From Rosenbergiella nectarea (lineage in GTDB: Bacteria; Pseudomonadota; Gammaproteobacteria; Enterobacterales; Enterobacteriaceae), in the NCBI RefSeq assembly GCF_900111105.1, contig NZ_FOGC01000002.1:62001-126000 (forward strand): a stretch of DNA of 64,000 nucleotides. The letters run 5' to 3'. The stretch's first letter is position 1. Every line of letters starts with the position of its first letter. Position numbers and translations under genes: made by a program. Positions 63,309 to 64,000 of this stretch are shown in pieces. The notes beneath the pieces are model-generated. The model searched no databases. It had not been told where the DNA came from and worked only from the letters and a program-made list of their open reading frames with translations.

Positions 63309-63530
63309 TCATTTCCCTCTGAAATTATTTTTTTTAATCTCTGATATTTGCTGGCAATCAACGCAGCGCTCTACATCAATCAATGTACGGCGGCGCAGCT
63401 CTGGAATAGGCATGTCACAATCAACGCAGAAACTACGCGATGGTAGTTTTTGCCTGTTAAGCACATTATCTACATTGCGCTGACGCATCTCTTCGGTGCG
63501 CTCTTGCGTAAAGTCCATTGAGTCGGCCAT
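63309..63530 (-). CDS. TraR/DksA-type C4 zinc-finger protein
   Basis: 73 aa with CxxC...CxxC (FCVDCDMPIP, ERCVDCQQ), like P2 Orf82. Such proteins mimic DksA plus ppGpp at RNA polymerase (family knowledge). It touches the neighbouring stop by one base. Confidence 0.92.
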   Translation of the reverse strand: MADSMDFTQERTEEMRQRNVDNVLNRQKLPSRSFCVDCDMPIPELRRRTLIDVERCVDCQQISEIKKNNFRGK

Positions 63531-63757
63531 TAGTGAAACTCCTGCGATTCGTGCTCATAACGTGCAGCCTCTTGGCGTAGCAATTCGGCAGCTTCAATAC
63601 CTGTTAACTCATTGCTGGCAATGTGGGCGGCTAACTTATCTAAACGTACGGAAGCCATTAATGCGCGGTCTTTGCGCTCTTCGTCTTTGGCCTTTGCCAG
63701 TAACGCAACTAACGCGTCGTTATCTGATTTAATTTGATGTTTTTGGATATTTCGCAT
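63530..63757 (-). CDS. DUF2732-like phage protein
   Basis: 75 aa from ATG 63757 (MRNIQKHQIKSDNDALVALLAKAKDEERKD-type start, quoted in part). Helical; its place between TraR-type and upstream early genes is that of DUF2732 proteins. Function unknown. Confidence 0.78.
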   Translation of the reverse strand: MRNIQKHQIKSDNDALVALLAKAKDEERKDRALMASVRLDKLAAHIASNELTGIEAAELLRQEAARYEHESQEFH

Positions 63758-63825
63758 CGTTCTAACTCCTGAATTTAGGCAAAAGAATGCCCGGCGAGTT
63801 GACGCCATTTAATTAACGGTTTTAT

Positions 63826-64000
63826 TTAGTTTGGTAAGGCTATTCGCTTGGGGAATAAACTCACGACTGCTTTTAGTTGATTCATCGCTGAAACTAGCGC
63901 TGTCCTTTCGTCAGTCGTCAATTCACTCAGCGATAAGTGGTGCTTATTTGTTGGTATCTTTGCTAAATAAAATATTGCTGACAGGGTTCGAATATTCTCC
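63826..64000 (-). CDS. Phage early protein, 3' end only (DUF5347-like)
   Basis: Open minus-strand frame from the window edge to TAA 63828-63826, about 57 residues: NIRTLSAIFYLAKIPTNKHH, then ELTTDERTALVSAMNQLKAV and VSLFPKRIALPN at the end. The pattern recalls DUF5347 of enterobacterial P2-like phages. The start lies outside. Confidence 0.6.
   Translation of the reverse strand, partial: ENIRTLSAIFYLAKIPTNKHHLSLSELTTDERTALVSAMNQLKAVVSLFPKRIALPN

Larger units (their letters stand above)
36957..64000. mobile_element. P2-like prophage (right end outside window)
   Basis: Gene order ogr-D-U-T-E'/E-FII-FI-G-H-I-J-W-V-S-R-lysis-X-L-M-N-O / P-Q ... A-dam-exo is that of P2/186. The left junction abuts tRNA-Ile2, so the tRNA 3' end is probably the att core, with attR and integrase, C and cox past 64,000. 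All structural genes in view are uninterrupted. Confidence 0.93.

Noticed and set aside
1-64000. CRISPR arrays, rRNA genes and insertion sequences
   Set aside because: No regularly spaced repeats, no rRNA-like stretches and no transposase or terminal inverted repeats were seen by eye.

Overview
The window is chromosomal DNA of an enterobacterium (Enterobacterales). The gene set points that way: gsiABCD, lpxP, hchA, a Cbl-like LysR regulator, an hmuSTUV haem locus, an ileX/ileY-type tRNA-Ile2 and a P2-type prophage. Base composition and the mix of genes (D-arabinitol dehydrogenase, single-chain DhaK-DhaL kinase) suggest an Erwiniaceae-like genus such as Tatumella, Pantoea or Rosenbergiella. 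That genus-level guess is inference only.

Region 1-36.9 kb is host chromosome. It opens with a D-arabinitol 4-dehydrogenase running off the left edge, a TerC-family membrane protein, an SDR oxidoreductase, a dihydroxyacetone kinase, and an Old Yellow Enzyme/ArsR pair with a clear promoter-operator. Between about 6.9 and 10.9 kb intact electrophile-handling genes (PIG3-type quinone oxidoreductase, HchA deglycase, a cupin) lie among decayed genes: a YafE-like methyltransferase with an internal deletion, an XRE-regulator relic and a zinc alcohol dehydrogenase relic. From 12.6 to 18.7 kb is a Fur-box-preceded haem locus: TonB receptor, HmuS, HmuT, HmuU, HmuV. Then come a GH3 glycosidase, a Cbl-like regulator, an amino-acid-type binding protein whose ATPase survives only as a fragment, a YceI protein, LpxP and a GNAT enzyme. 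A small island at 26.5-29.0 kb carries phage-type pieces: an HD/Lar fusion, a HAD phosphatase broken by a stop codon, a HigBA toxin-antitoxin pair and a 5'-truncated ORF. The glutathione importer gsiABCD follows, then a secreted protein, a YbeM-like nitrilase-family amidase and a YtfP-like GGCT-fold protein. Together these look like a glutathione-related neighbourhood.

From the 3' end of tRNA-Ile2(CAU) at 36.96 kb to the right edge lies a P2-like prophage. The order is canonical: ogr, D, U, T, E'/E, FII, FI, G, H, I, J, W, V, S, R, lysC/lysB, a lysA-position membrane protein, endolysin, holin, X, L, M, N, O, then divergently P and Q. These are followed by a moron and regulatory segment, the replication gene A, a Dam methylase, an exonuclease, a TraR-type zinc finger, a DUF2732-like gene and the start of a further early gene. 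Integrase, C repressor and cox are expected beyond 64,000. The E/E' -1 frameshift site is visible. So are three TGT-N12-ACA boxes matching the Ogr/Delta activator consensus, upstream of FI, V and O/P, and a perfect LexA box over the -10 of a DinI/Tum-like operon. Every late gene expected in the window is present and uninterrupted, so the prophage may be functional.

The most interesting parts are: (a) the moron segment between Q and A, with a HAD phosphatase appended to the P-Q operon, a winged-helix-like protein with a hydrophobic C-terminus, and a small divergent gene whose start codon overlaps that protein's; (b) genes P and V, which lack a Shine-Dalgarno and whose activator boxes sit about 55 bp from the ATG, predicting leaderless late mRNAs; and (c) the LexA-controlled induction operon.
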